Shown piece after piece: positions 1-6,795 of a stretch of DNA of 11,518 nucleotides. Made by a program: the position numbers and the translations under genes. A model generated the notes under the pieces. The model was not told the origin of the DNA. It was given only the letters and a program-made list of their open reading frames with translations, and ran no database searches. Every line of letters begins with the position of its first letter. The first letter of the stretch is position 1. Source of the DNA: Candidatus Pacebacteria bacterium UBA1364 (lineage in GTDB: Bacteria; Patescibacteriota; Microgenomatia; UBA1400; PJMF01); the NCBI GenBank assembly GCA_002306345.1, contig DBRQ01000008.1:35975-47492 (forward strand), written 5' to 3'.

Positions 1-1116
1 GATGTCAATGATCTTGACTCGAGAATTTATGGGCGCAAAGAGCCTCCAGAAGAAATTAAAAACATGCTAGGGGAGGAAGTGTTCTATTTACGCGACAGCA
101 ATTGGCAAGCTGATTTTGCTCAAAGTAATCAAGAAATTAAATGGTTTGTTGAACAAGCAACCGGTTCCAAAATTGATTTAACTGTGGCTTTAAACACTAA
201 AACTATAAGTGAAATCCTGAAAGTCGTAGATGGAGTAGAGTTAGCCAACGATGGCTTAATTAATACTATTAATTATTTAGAAAGACAAGAAAAAGCCGCC
301 TCTCTTGACTACAAAAGCGTCAATAGCGAAAAATTTAGTTGGCGACTCATCAATGCTTTGCTTGACAAAATATCACAATTAACTCAATCACAGTTTGTGG
401 CTCTCAATAAACTTTTAATCAAAGATTTGAATCAAAAAGAAATTTTATTGCAAGTAAATGACCAAAATTTACAACAAATTATCGAAGCAAACTCTTGGAG
501 TGGTGAAAAAGTAATCATGACTTGTCCGGCCGAATTTAAACAAGAAAATTGTCTACTGGATTCATTATTTCAAGTAGAAAACAACGTAGGAGTCAATAAA
601 ATCAATCCTTATATTAAAGAAACAATTGAGCATAATCTTGGGATTGGCAAAGATTTTATTCGTCACAAGCGCAAAATTACTTTTGAAAATTTCGCTAAAA
701 GTAATACTTGGCCGCTCGGTGCTTATCATGATTTCTTGAAATTTTATTTAAATTCGCAAGCTAGTTTAGAAAAAATTGAAATCGACGGCCAACCACTGGA
801 AGAAGAGAAGTTTAAAGTTGCCGATATAGAGAATGGCAAAGAAATTAGTTTGTTGTTGGAAATTCCCACTCAATCTAAAATTGAATTGGAAATTACCTAT
901 TTAATTCCTAATCAGATGCAGCCGCCTTTTTCTTATGTATTTCTTGACCAAAAACAAGCTGGTGTTTTTGCTAAAGAGACTGCCTATAACATTGTTTTTG
1001 ATGAGCAATTCAAACCACAATTAATTGCTCCATCAGCAATTTATCAGGATAAAATTATTCGTTTTAATAATAGTAATACCGATCATTTTTTATTTGCTAT
1101 TAATTTTAGCGAATGA
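1..1116 (+). CDS. DUF4012 domain protein, 5' end outside window
   Basis: The reading frame is open from base 1, so the true start lies upstream; 371 codons are visible before TGA. The first ATG at 64 is inside the conserved region and is not a credible start. The segment around VFYLRDSNWQADF, followed by IKWFVEQATGSKIDLTVALN, matches what I know of DUF4012, a family of unknown function in Patescibacteria and Actinobacteria, usually anchored by one N-terminal membrane helix with the bulk outside the cell. No anchor is visible here because the N-terminus is missing. The remaining sequence is soluble, mixed alpha/beta and rich in Lys, Asn and Glu, and ends in a beta-rich part (about window residues 235-371). 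There is no recognisable catalytic motif. A role in envelope or surface polysaccharide biology is often guessed for this family but nothing in the window proves it. No terminator hairpin follows. Confidence 0.8.
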   Translation, partial: DVNDLDSRIYGRKEPPEEIKNMLGEEVFYLRDSNWQADFAQSNQEIKWFVEQATGSKIDLTVALNTKTISEILKVVDGVELANDGLINTINYLERQEKAASLDYKSVNSEKFSWRLINALLDKISQLTQSQFVALNKLLIKDLNQKEILLQVNDQNLQQIIEANSWSGEKVIMTCPAEFKQENCLLDSLFQVENNVGVNKINPYIKETIEHNLGIGKDFIRHKRKITFENFAKSNTWPLGAYHDFLKFYLNSQASLEKIEIDGQPLEEEKFKVADIENGKEISLLLEIPTQSKIELEITYLIPNQMQPPFSYVFLDQKQAGVFAKETAYNIVFDEQFKPQLIAPSAIYQDKIIRFNNSNTDHFLFAINFSE

Positions 1117-1370
1117 AATGCACAAAAAAACCGTGATCAAATAATGAAAAAATGATAAAAAAATGGTGGAAAAAGCTGTGGAAAAGTCACTAATTCAAGC
1201 CACCGGCAAAAAATCACAATTTCCACGTGCTTTACTTTTTGAGATTTGAGATTACATTTTATTATCAATCTTTTTGACATAGTCAATATTACAAAAGTTC
1301 TTTTAGTTTGATACAGTGTGTTATCAATCACCACGGGCGAAACAGAAGCGAAATTTTTGACAAAATTCCA

Positions 1371-1404
1371 TTTTCAAATAATTAAATTTTTCAAATAATC
1401 AAAT
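1371..1404. repeat. 17-base AT-rich tandem repeat, two copies
   Basis: TTTTCAAATAATTAAAT at 1371-1387 is followed directly by TTTTCAAATAATCAAAT at 1388-1404, differing at one position. The repeat is almost pure A/T and lies about 150-230 bases to the right of three DnaA-box-like sites. It could be a DNA unwinding element, an operator pair, or chance in AT-rich DNA. Confidence 0.6.
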
Positions 1405-1450
1405 TGTAATCTTTTTTACTAATTTTTTGTTTAGTTGCATCACGATCCGT

Positions 1451-1487
1451 TTGACACTCTTAAGTCAGGCTTTATTGTGTTAAAATA
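1451..1487 (+). promoter_or_regulatory. Probable sigma-70 promoter of the L25 gene
   Basis: A perfect TTGACA lies at 1451-1456. The best-spaced -10 is TATTGT at 1473-1478 (16-base spacer). A better -10 hexamer, TAAAAT at 1481-1486, is 24 bases away and would have to work without this -35. A similar string (GTGTAAAATAAC) precedes the ECF sigma gene at 8987-8998. Transcription would start about 20-30 bases before the L25 ATG. Confidence 0.5.
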
Positions 1488-1516
1488 ACTGCCTATTAGT
1501 CAAGAAAGGTATTGAT

Positions 1517-2212
1517 ATGGAAAAAATTAAATTTAGTGCTCTTAAAAGAGAACATAAAAAAAACAATCAGTTGCGCAAAGAAGGAATCATTCCAGCTAAT
1601 ATGTATCAAGCAGGCAAAGAATCTTTGTCCCTGGAAATTGACAACAAAGCTTTCGTGAAATTAAGTCGTAAATTGAATAAAAATGCCATCATCTATTTGC
1701 AGATTGAGGGCGAAAAGAATGAATTTCCAGTTTTAATTGACGACATTCAATTCGACGTTTTTGGTAAAAAAATCTTGCATGTAGTATTTAGAAAAGTCAA
1801 TCTTCTTGAAAAAATCAGAGTCCATGTTCCGGTGGAATTGGTTGGGGAATTTACGGTTGAAGATGGCGTGTTGGTTTTGGCTCAAGATAGTGTTGAGGTT
1901 GAAGCCTTGCCAGCCGATTTGCCTGAAAAATTTGAAATTGACCAAAGTCAGTTAAAAGCTATTGGCGATCAAATTGTTTTATCTTCTTTAAGTTTTGACC
2001 CCACCAAAGTTACTTTAGTCTTGGCAGAAAATGAGAAAGCAGAGGAAGTTGTGGTAGCACTTGTCCAAGAAAAAGCAGAGGAAGTTGAAGAAGTGGTAGA
2101 AACAGCTGAATTAACGGAGCCGGAAGTAGTGGGGGAAAAGAAGGAAGATGAGGAAACGTCAGCTGCCAAACCAGAACAAAAATCTGGCCAGGAAACGACA
2201 GCCAAAGCCTAG
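1517..2212 (+). CDS. rplY: 50S ribosomal protein L25 (CTC/TL5 form)
   Basis: L25 binds 5S rRNA in the central protuberance of the large ribosomal subunit. The long CTC/TL5 form seen here has a 5S-binding beta-barrel in residues 1 to about 93 and a second beta domain in about 94-185, as in Thermus TL5. The opening segment with LRKEGIIPANMYQ, the stretch VLIDDIQFDVFGKKILHVVF and the second-domain start VHVPVELVGEF are typical. Residues from about 173 on form an acidic Glu/Val/Ala-rich tail with a 12-residue repeat (EKAEEV occurs twice); such tails vary between species. The ATG at 1517 is supported by an AAAGG ribosome-binding site at 1505-1509, seven bases upstream. The gene appears to be transcribed alone, with a promoter just upstream, and is convergent with the valS group. 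Confidence 0.93.
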   Translation: MEKIKFSALKREHKKNNQLRKEGIIPANMYQAGKESLSLEIDNKAFVKLSRKLNKNAIIYLQIEGEKNEFPVLIDDIQFDVFGKKILHVVFRKVNLLEKIRVHVPVELVGEFTVEDGVLVLAQDSVEVEALPADLPEKFEIDQSQLKAIGDQIVLSSLSFDPTKVTLVLAENEKAEEVVVALVQEKAEEVEEVVETAELTEPEVVGEKKEDEETSAAKPEQKSGQETTAKA

Positions 2213-2271
2213 TCTTAAACCCAACCTGATTGGCCTGAGTTTCGTTGCTTAAATTAGTTTTATTAACACTG

Positions 2272-2730
2272 CTAAAGTTTTAGTCGTGGTTCAATTTGTT
2301 GGGCTTTGTTGAAATATTCTTGGGCGCGGTCGCTCCGACCAGCCGCTTCGTTGAGTTGCTGTAAGTTGAGCCAAAGTCCCAGGCTATTGATTTTTTTATT
2401 AGTTAAAGCCTCGTAATAGTCTAATTTTTCTTGTAATTTTGCTTCTGTTAAAATCATCGTTTGCGCTTGAAGTTGTGTCTGCGACGCCACTTCTTCCAGG
2501 TTTTGTACATCAGTGATTTTTTTTAAGTTAATTTGCGGAGTATTTTTTTGCTTAATTAAAGAAAAATTGAATAACCAAATTAAACAAATTACAATCACAA
2601 GCATTATTTGCCAAGCTTTTTCTTGATTAATTTTGTGCATTAAAAAAGTTAAGGCAAACACTAAGAGACTTAGCAAAAGACGCAAACAGAGCCACGCCAG
2701 CTTGAGGTAAAACAGCAAGTTTTGCAACAT
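2272..2730 (-). CDS. Small membrane protein with TPR-like C-terminus
   Basis: I do not recognise a named family. From the ATG at 2730 the product has 152 residues. Two hydrophobic helices lie at about 4-31 and 38-58, followed by a Gln/Glu/Lys-rich stretch (about 70-105) that could form a coiled coil. A C-terminal helix pair containing LNEAAGRSDRAQEYFNKAQ resembles a single tetratricopeptide repeat. The soluble part is probably cytoplasmic, after a short hairpin anchor. The frame opens further upstream to 2793, but that start would overlap valS by 41 bases; the ATG at 2730, 22 bases after the valS stop, is preferred, although no clear ribosome-binding site is seen. It is probably cotranscribed with valS. 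The two genes have no obvious functional link. Confidence 0.65.
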   Translation of the reverse strand: MLQNLLFYLKLAWLCLRLLLSLLVFALTFLMHKINQEKAWQIMLVIVICLIWLFNFSLIKQKNTPQINLKKITDVQNLEEVASQTQLQAQTMILTEAKLQEKLDYYEALTNKKINSLGLWLNLQQLNEAAGRSDRAQEYFNKAQQIEPRLKL

Positions 2731-2752
2731 GATCAATGATGAATTATAAGGT

Positions 2753-5002
2753 TTATGTTGGCCAAGTGCTACTAGCCAAAACTTTTTCCTCAACTAGTTT
2801 CTCTTTGACCAATTCTTGCCAAATGGCTTCAGTGACAAATGGCATAAAAGGGTGAAATAATTTCAAGAAAACTTGCAAACCATCAAGTAATAAATCACTA
2901 TTTATCAAGTCTTTTTTTGATTCTTCAATAGACTGGTCGCAAAACCAGTGCCAAAATTCGTTATAAAGAGTGTCGGCTGCGACTCCAATCTGGAAAGCAT
3001 TGAGATTTTTGGTGATTTCTTGGGTAAGTTGAGTCATTTTAGTTTGAAAAACTTGATCATTGGGACATTTTTTCGCCTTTTCTCCCAAATGTTCTTTTGT
3101 GTTTAATAAAATGAAGCGGCTGGCATTCCACAATTTATTGCAAAGGTTGCGCATGGCCTTAAAATCACCATCACTGACAGATTTGTCTAAACCGGCGGAG
3201 GAGCGAATGACAAGTGCCATTCTGAGTGCGTCTGAACCATATTTTTCGCTTATTTCCATTGGATTGGTCACATTACCCTTGCTCTTGCTCATTTTCTGCT
3301 TTTTAGCGTCTCTAATGAGCCCGTGCAAGTAAACATTCTTGAAAGGCACTTGACCAGTTTGGTAGACACCCATCATTAGCATGCGCATCACCCAAAACAT
3401 CAAGATGTCATAGGCCGTTTCCATAGTATTGGTAGGATAAAAGCGCTCTAAGTCACCCGCCTTGTTATTTATTAAGGTCACAAAGGGCCATTGGCTAGAG
3501 GAGAACCAAGTATCAAAAGTGTCGGTTTCTTGTAAATATGCGTCGCCAGGATTGTTTTGACTAATTACATATTGAGCGTCAACGCTGGCATTGATGTTTT
3601 GTAAGCCTTGACTAATTTCTGCAGGTGAATATGTTTTTAATAATTCGCCTAATTTACCAGAAATGCGCTGTTTTGCTTTATCAATAAAAGTGACCAGAGC
3701 ATCAGGATTTTCACTAATTTTATACCAAACTGGTAAGCGAATGCCCCAAACAATCTGGCGGCTAATGTTCCAATCTTCAAGAGTTTCGAGCCAATGACGT
3801 AAAATTTTATTATGGCCAGCGCCATAAACTTTAACCTCTTTGTGATCTAATTTTTCCAAGACAGCTTGAGTAAGACCTTTAACTTTAATGTAAAACTGGG
3901 GGAGAGGCAGAGGTTCGATGGGACTGCCGCAGCGGTAACAAACACCGAGATTGTTCTGATAATTCGTATCAACTTTTACTAGTAAACCCCTGGCTTCCAA
4001 ATCTTTACTGACCTGTTCTCTGGCAGCAGCCACTTTAAGTCCAGCGTATTTGCCAGCGGCTTGGGTCAATCGACCAGCAAAGTCAATAATTTGAATTGGT
4101 TCCGGTAATTCGGCCTTATGTCTTTGCCAAGCAGCGAAATCATTAAAATCATGATAAGGCGTGATTTTTACTACTCCGGTGCCAAACTTTGGATCGACAA
4201 ATTCATCGGCAATAACCTTGAGTTTAAAATTGCCATTTAGTCCTTCAACCTCAATTTCTTGACCAATATATTGTTGATAGCGTTGATCACTGGGGTGTAC
4301 GGCCAAGCCGGTATCACCAAATTTAGTTTCTGGTCTAGTGGTTGCCAAGACGAAGGGTCCGTACTTGATGTAATAAAGAGAAGTAACTTGCTCTTGATGA
4401 TCCACTTCTAAATTACTAAAAGCAGTGCCACATTTTGGACAAAAATTGACCAAGCGATTAGCGCGATAAACCAATCCATCTTTATTCATTTGAATAAATG
4501 TTTCAAGGACAGTTTTGACAATATCTTGGTCAAGAGTGAATTTATAACGACTCCAGTCTGCACTAGCACCAAGTTTTTTAATTTGTTCAACGGCAATGGC
4601 AGAGTTTTCACTGACGTAATTCCAAATCATTTGAAAAAGAGTCTCGCGATCAAAATTAAAGCGACTCTGACCCTTTTTTTTTAATTTTTTTTCAAACACA
4701 AATTGGGTTTCAATACCGGCGTGATCTGTGCCTGGAATCCAAACGGTGTCCTTACCCTGCATGCGCGCAAAACGAATTAAAATATCCTCCAGAGCAACAA
4801 ACATGGCGTGGCCAACGTGCAAAGGATCATTGGCATTGGGCGGCGGCATGATAATCGAAAAACTTTTATTAGCTTGGATTTTTGGAGATTTTGCCCTAAG
4901 CTCTTGATTAATTTGACTGTCAGGATTGAAACAATCGTGAGCAAGCCACAATTTGTAGATTTCACTCTCGTAATTTTTGGCTTGATATTGTTTATCTAAC
5001 AT
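2753..5002 (-). CDS. valS: Valyl-tRNA synthetase, compact form
   Basis: This cytoplasmic class I synthetase charges tRNA-Val with valine. Counting from the ATG at 5002 (749 residues), the HIGH-type motif is HVGH at 62-65 within PPPNANDPLHVGH. The editing domain contains TTRPET (about 221-226) and ITPYHDFNDF, which fits removal of mischarged threonine. The catalytic domain resumes with ISRQIVWG and DTWFSSSQWPF, and KMSKS is at 570-574. Two CxxC pairs (CPKC 188-191 and CYRC 355-358) probably bind zinc. A helical anticodon-binding domain follows from about 600. Most bacterial ValRS have about 860-950 residues and end in a coiled-coil arm; here the protein stops soon after the anticodon domain (FHPFMPFVTEAIWQ), so that arm is absent. 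A TTG start at 5017 is possible but adds only five residues. There is no T-box in the short leader. Confidence 0.95.
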   Translation of the reverse strand: MLDKQYQAKNYESEIYKLWLAHDCFNPDSQINQELRAKSPKIQANKSFSIIMPPPNANDPLHVGHAMFVALEDILIRFARMQGKDTVWIPGTDHAGIETQFVFEKKLKKKGQSRFNFDRETLFQMIWNYVSENSAIAVEQIKKLGASADWSRYKFTLDQDIVKTVLETFIQMNKDGLVYRANRLVNFCPKCGTAFSNLEVDHQEQVTSLYYIKYGPFVLATTRPETKFGDTGLAVHPSDQRYQQYIGQEIEVEGLNGNFKLKVIADEFVDPKFGTGVVKITPYHDFNDFAAWQRHKAELPEPIQIIDFAGRLTQAAGKYAGLKVAAAREQVSKDLEARGLLVKVDTNYQNNLGVCYRCGSPIEPLPLPQFYIKVKGLTQAVLEKLDHKEVKVYGAGHNKILRHWLETLEDWNISRQIVWGIRLPVWYKISENPDALVTFIDKAKQRISGKLGELLKTYSPAEISQGLQNINASVDAQYVISQNNPGDAYLQETDTFDTWFSSSQWPFVTLINNKAGDLERFYPTNTMETAYDILMFWVMRMLMMGVYQTGQVPFKNVYLHGLIRDAKKQKMSKSKGNVTNPMEISEKYGSDALRMALVIRSSAGLDKSVSDGDFKAMRNLCNKLWNASRFILLNTKEHLGEKAKKCPNDQVFQTKMTQLTQEITKNLNAFQIGVAADTLYNEFWHWFCDQSIEESKKDLINSDLLLDGLQVFLKLFHPFMPFVTEAIWQELVKEKLVEEKVLASSTWPT

Positions 5003-5060
5003 AATCCGATCTGGCAATGAGACTTGCAGCGAAACAAAATAATTGATTAATTAAGTATGA

Positions 5061-5069
5061 ATTTTAGCA
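5061..5069 (-). promoter_or_regulatory. Probable extended -10 promoter of valS
   Basis: On the minus strand TGCTAAAAT (5069 to 5061) combines a TGn extension with a -10 matching TATAAT at five of six bases. No good -35 is seen. The predicted leader before the valS ATG is about 50 bases, too short for a T-box riboswitch. Confidence 0.4.
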
Positions 5070-5146
5070 TATTTTAGTCTTTTCTGATGACGATAATAGC
5101 TGGGTCTACTTGAGGAAGAAGAAAATACGTCTTTCGATATGTGTAG

Positions 5147-5152
5147 TAGAAT
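5147..5152 (+). promoter_or_regulatory. Possible -10 element of the Nudix/Idi gene
   Basis: TAGAAT lies 12 bases before the ATG at 5165, which would give a leader of only about five bases. There is no convincing -35 and no Shine-Dalgarno. It fits the short-leader pattern seen at several genes in this window. Confidence 0.3.
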
Positions 5153-5164
5153 AAGTAACGTTTT

Positions 5165-5752
5165 ATGCGACAAGTCAATTTGGTGAATAATCAGGATCTA
5201 ATTATCGGTCACACCGACCTACTTGATGCTCATCGTGGTCAAGGTAAGAGACATCAAGCAGTTTCTTTGTTTTTGTTTCACCAAAATCCGACTGGAGTTT
5301 GTCAATTACTTGTGCAGCAAAGAAGTGCGGCAAAAATTGTTGGCAATTTACAATGGGCCAACACCCTCTGCGCTAATTTAGTTCCCAGCGAAAATCACTT
5401 ACATTGTTTAAAAAGAAGAGCTTTGCAAGAATTAGGGATTAAATGGCAGAGCGCCTTTTTTCTTAAAGAAATTGTGGTTTTTCCTTACCAAGTGACTTGC
5501 GAAAATGGTTTTGCTGAGAATGAAATTGATCACATCTTTGTCTCAATTTTTGATGATGAAAAATTGGCAACTTTAAAAATTTTGCCTAATCCAGCTGAGG
5601 TAGCGAATTATGCTTGGCTCAATTGGTCTTCTGTTAAAAATAAAAAAATGGGGAAGAGAGTGCTTACTCCTTGGTTTAGTTTATTTTTAGATAGTAAGCT
5701 AATTATTGAAAAAATTGATGAAACTTTAACAAAGCAATTAGCTCGTGCTTGA
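5165..5752 (+). CDS. idi: Isopentenyl-diphosphate delta-isomerase type I (Nudix)
   Basis: Type I Idi interconverts isopentenyl and dimethylallyl diphosphate in the cytoplasm. The 195-residue product aligns with E. coli Idi from memory. His23 and His30 keep the spacing of the metal ligands His25 and His32. Cys69 in NTLCAN sits at the catalytic cysteine (TNSVCGHP in E. coli). Glu76 and the RRALQELGI helix follow at the same intervals as in the E. coli Nudix helix, and Glu118/Glu120 in ENEID match the ExE pair holding the metal and the catalytic glutamate. TPWF near residue 167 matches the conserved C-terminal SPW. One departure: the ligand two residues after the catalytic cysteine, His69 in E. 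coli, is Asn71. A related Nudix hydrolase is the alternative. No other isoprenoid gene is in view. The 3' end overlaps the convergent 5738-6103 gene by 15 bases. Confidence 0.78.
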   Translation: MRQVNLVNNQDLIIGHTDLLDAHRGQGKRHQAVSLFLFHQNPTGVCQLLVQQRSAAKIVGNLQWANTLCANLVPSENHLHCLKRRALQELGIKWQSAFFLKEIVVFPYQVTCENGFAENEIDHIFVSIFDDEKLATLKILPNPAEVANYAWLNWSSVKNKKMGKRVLTPWFSLFLDSKLIIEKIDETLTKQLARA

Positions 5753-6103
5753 ATTAGGTATAGTGAATCGTTTGATAGCGTCAATTCCAGTGAATTCAGC
5801 AATTAGGTTAACAATAATAAAAGAGCACAGAGCTAAAACGATACCAATAATGGCGTAAGTTACGATGTCTTTTGATTTTTTAGTGGCTTGCGAATTACCA
5901 CCATTAAGCAGCAAGTTAAAGCCTGCATAAATGATCATGATAAAACCAACCACGCCTAGAACGCTTAAAATTACTGACAACACGTTGGCTACCAAACAAC
6001 CCACACCTTGGATAGTGGCCACATCGCCAACAACACAACCAGATCCGCCTGGAATACTTGACCATTCCCTTGTTTGTGCATAGGCTTGTTCGATGATGTG
6101 CAT
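5738..6103 (-). CDS. Divergent T4SS pilin-like protein with cysteine pair
   Basis: This is the seventh and most divergent member of the array, 121 residues long. It has a short N-terminal part without a basic signal peptide, although AYAQ at 7-10 resembles a cleavage site. Two cysteines, Cys23 and Cys36, would lie outside the membrane and could form a disulfide. Helix 1 spans about 38-66. The loop NGGNSQATKKSKD (67-79) keeps the GG and basic character but not LTSGGD. Helix 2 spans about 80-102 and contains AIIGIVLA, typical of the array. The layout is that of the VirB2/TrbC-like pilin family. It is separated from the other six by a terminator and has its own promoter with a predicted leader of only about four bases; AGAGAG is the only ribosome-binding-like sequence. 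The stop codon region overlaps the end of the convergent idi gene. Confidence 0.75.
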   Translation of the reverse strand: MHIIEQAYAQTREWSSIPGGSGCVVGDVATIQGVGCLVANVLSVILSVLGVVGFIMIIYAGFNLLLNGGNSQATKKSKDIVTYAIIGIVLALCSFIIVNLIAEFTGIDAIKRFTIPNSSTS

Positions 6104-6113
6104 TCTCTCTTAG

Positions 6114-6141
6114 ATTATAGCTTTTTTTATGTTAAAGCCAA
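6114..6141 (-). promoter_or_regulatory. Sigma-70 promoter of the 5738-6103 gene
   Basis: Read on the minus strand, TTGGCT (6141-6136), a 16-base spacer and a perfect TATAAT (6119-6114) form a good promoter. The -10 ends only 10 bases before the ATG at 6103, so the transcript would be nearly leaderless. Confidence 0.6.
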
Positions 6142-6153
6142 TTGTGATTTATG

Positions 6154-6182
6154 GGCACATACTTTCTGAAAAGTATCGTGCC
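6154..6182. other. Strong hairpin upstream of a pilin-like gene
   Basis: GGCAC plus ATACTTT pairs with AAAGTAT plus GTGCC around the loop CTGA (6166-6169), giving 12 base pairs with one bulged C at 6177. No U-run follows on either strand, so it is not a standard terminator. It lies between the array terminator and the promoter at 6114-6141, upstream of transcription start. It could be an operator-like inverted repeat or part of a small RNA. Confidence 0.5.
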
Positions 6183-6228
6183 TTATTCATGTGATTTAGA
6201 ACTTTGGTGCGAAAGCCGTTTTTAAAGC

Positions 6229-6256
6229 AAAAACCCGCTTGAGAAAGCGGGTTTTT
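6229..6256 (-). terminator. Rho-independent terminator after the six-gene array
   Basis: A 12-base-pair stem (6229-6240 with 6245-6256) contains ACCCGCTT against AAGCGGGT and a GAGA loop. On the minus strand it ends in a run of T. It lies 40 bases past the stop of the 6296-6709 gene and separates it from the last array member. The sequence is A/T-flanked on both sides, so it could also work in the plus direction. Confidence 0.88.
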
Positions 6257-6295
6257 TAAAGTTCACTGTTTATAACTAATCACGATCAACAAATT

Positions 6296-6709
6296 TTATA
6301 TCGATTGAGATCCATTTATGGTTTGAACGTTTTCGAATACATTGTTAAGGTTACTAAAGCCCAAGAAGTTAAGAATTAAATTAAAGAGAGCATAAGAGGC
6401 CGCAATAATCACCAAACCAATAATAGCGGCAGTGATTTGCTCTCTGGCTTTTTCAGCCTTACCCTTGTCTCCACCGGAAGTCAGCCAAGAAATACCGCCT
6501 ATAATCAAGTAGACAAAAACTAAAATGGCCGCCACCAACATCACAATGTTTAAAACGGAATTAAACACTGTCCCAAAATTAGTTGCATAACCAGTACCTG
6601 GATTAATTGGCTCAACATCTAATGCCTGAGCTATAAATGTCGAAGCATTGGCCAACAAGACACCCATGGCAGCTCCACTAGCGATAACAAACTTTTTGAT
6701 TGATTTCAT
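6296..6709 (-). CDS. T4SS pilin-like protein, likely most strongly expressed
   Basis: The 137-residue product has a signal peptide (MKSIKK, then a hydrophobic core, possible cleavage after AQA at 27-29). A short extracytoplasmic segment is followed by helix 1 (about 52-76), the loop TSGGDKGK (77-84) with basic and acidic residues after it, helix 2 (about 93-117) and a polar tail of about 20 residues. This is the general plan of VirB2/TrbC pilins, in which two membrane helices flank a small basic loop. It is the only array member with a canonical ribosome-binding site: AAGGAG six bases before the ATG. It also has its own promoter-like element, a leader of about 44 bases, and a strong terminator behind it. 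It is closest to the 6796-7185 gene, sharing LTSGGDKGK and stretches of identical DNA. A role as the major subunit of a filament or channel is inferred. Confidence 0.82.
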   Translation of the reverse strand: MKSIKKFVIASGAAMGVLLANASTFIAQALDVEPINPGTGYATNFGTVFNSVLNIVMLVAAILVFVYLIIGGISWLTSGGDKGKAEKAREQITAAIIGLVIIAASYALFNLILNFLGFSNLNNVFENVQTINGSQSI

Positions 6710-6759
6710 AGATCACTCCTTGTTAATTTAAATACTACTTTATTTTAAATCCAAATTCT

Positions 6760-6765
6760 ATTATA
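6760..6765 (-). promoter_or_regulatory. Internal promoter -10 before the 6296-6709 gene
   Basis: On the minus strand a perfect TATAAT (6765-6760) lies in the 86-base gap between two array genes. TTGACT is present upstream (6793-6788) but at 22 bases it is too far for a standard pair, so the -35 is uncertain. The predicted leader of about 44 bases carries the AAGGAG site. Confidence 0.45.
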
Positions 6766-6795
6766 TATCAAGTTTAATTATTTTTTAAGTCAAAG

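Larger units (their letters stand above)
1117..1516. other. 400-base AT-rich non-coding spacer
   Basis: No credible gene is seen on either strand; the minus-strand frame over 1137-1334 is low-complexity and unlike any family I know. The spacer holds three DnaA-box-like 9-mers: GGTGGAAAA at 1165-1173, TGTGGAAAA at 1177-1185 (its complement TTTTCCACA fits the TTWTNCACA consensus), and ATTTCCACG at 1219-1227. It also holds a 17-base AT-rich tandem repeat in two copies (1371-1387 and 1388-1404, one mismatch), and TTATCAATC twice (1262 and 1321). The promoter for the L25 gene lies at its right end. An origin-like role is possible but unproven. Confidence 0.5.

Noticed and set aside
1137..1334. Minus-strand open frame of 65 codons in the spacer
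   Set aside because: Low-complexity composition, no ribosome-binding site or family resemblance, and it overlaps the DnaA-box-like region.
1969..2205. Minus-strand Ser/Thr-rich open frame
   Set aside because: Antisense to the Glu-rich tail of L25; GAA/GAG codons read backwards give Ser and Phe, so it is a shadow.
2217..2245. Hairpin after L25 as a terminator
   Set aside because: Only a four-base CCAA/TTGG core with a five-base bulge before an outer AAAC/GTTT pairing, and no T-run follows; too weak to call.
5003..5164. T-box riboswitch ahead of valS
   Set aside because: The predicted leader is about 50 bases and no T-box sequence or specifier stem is visible.
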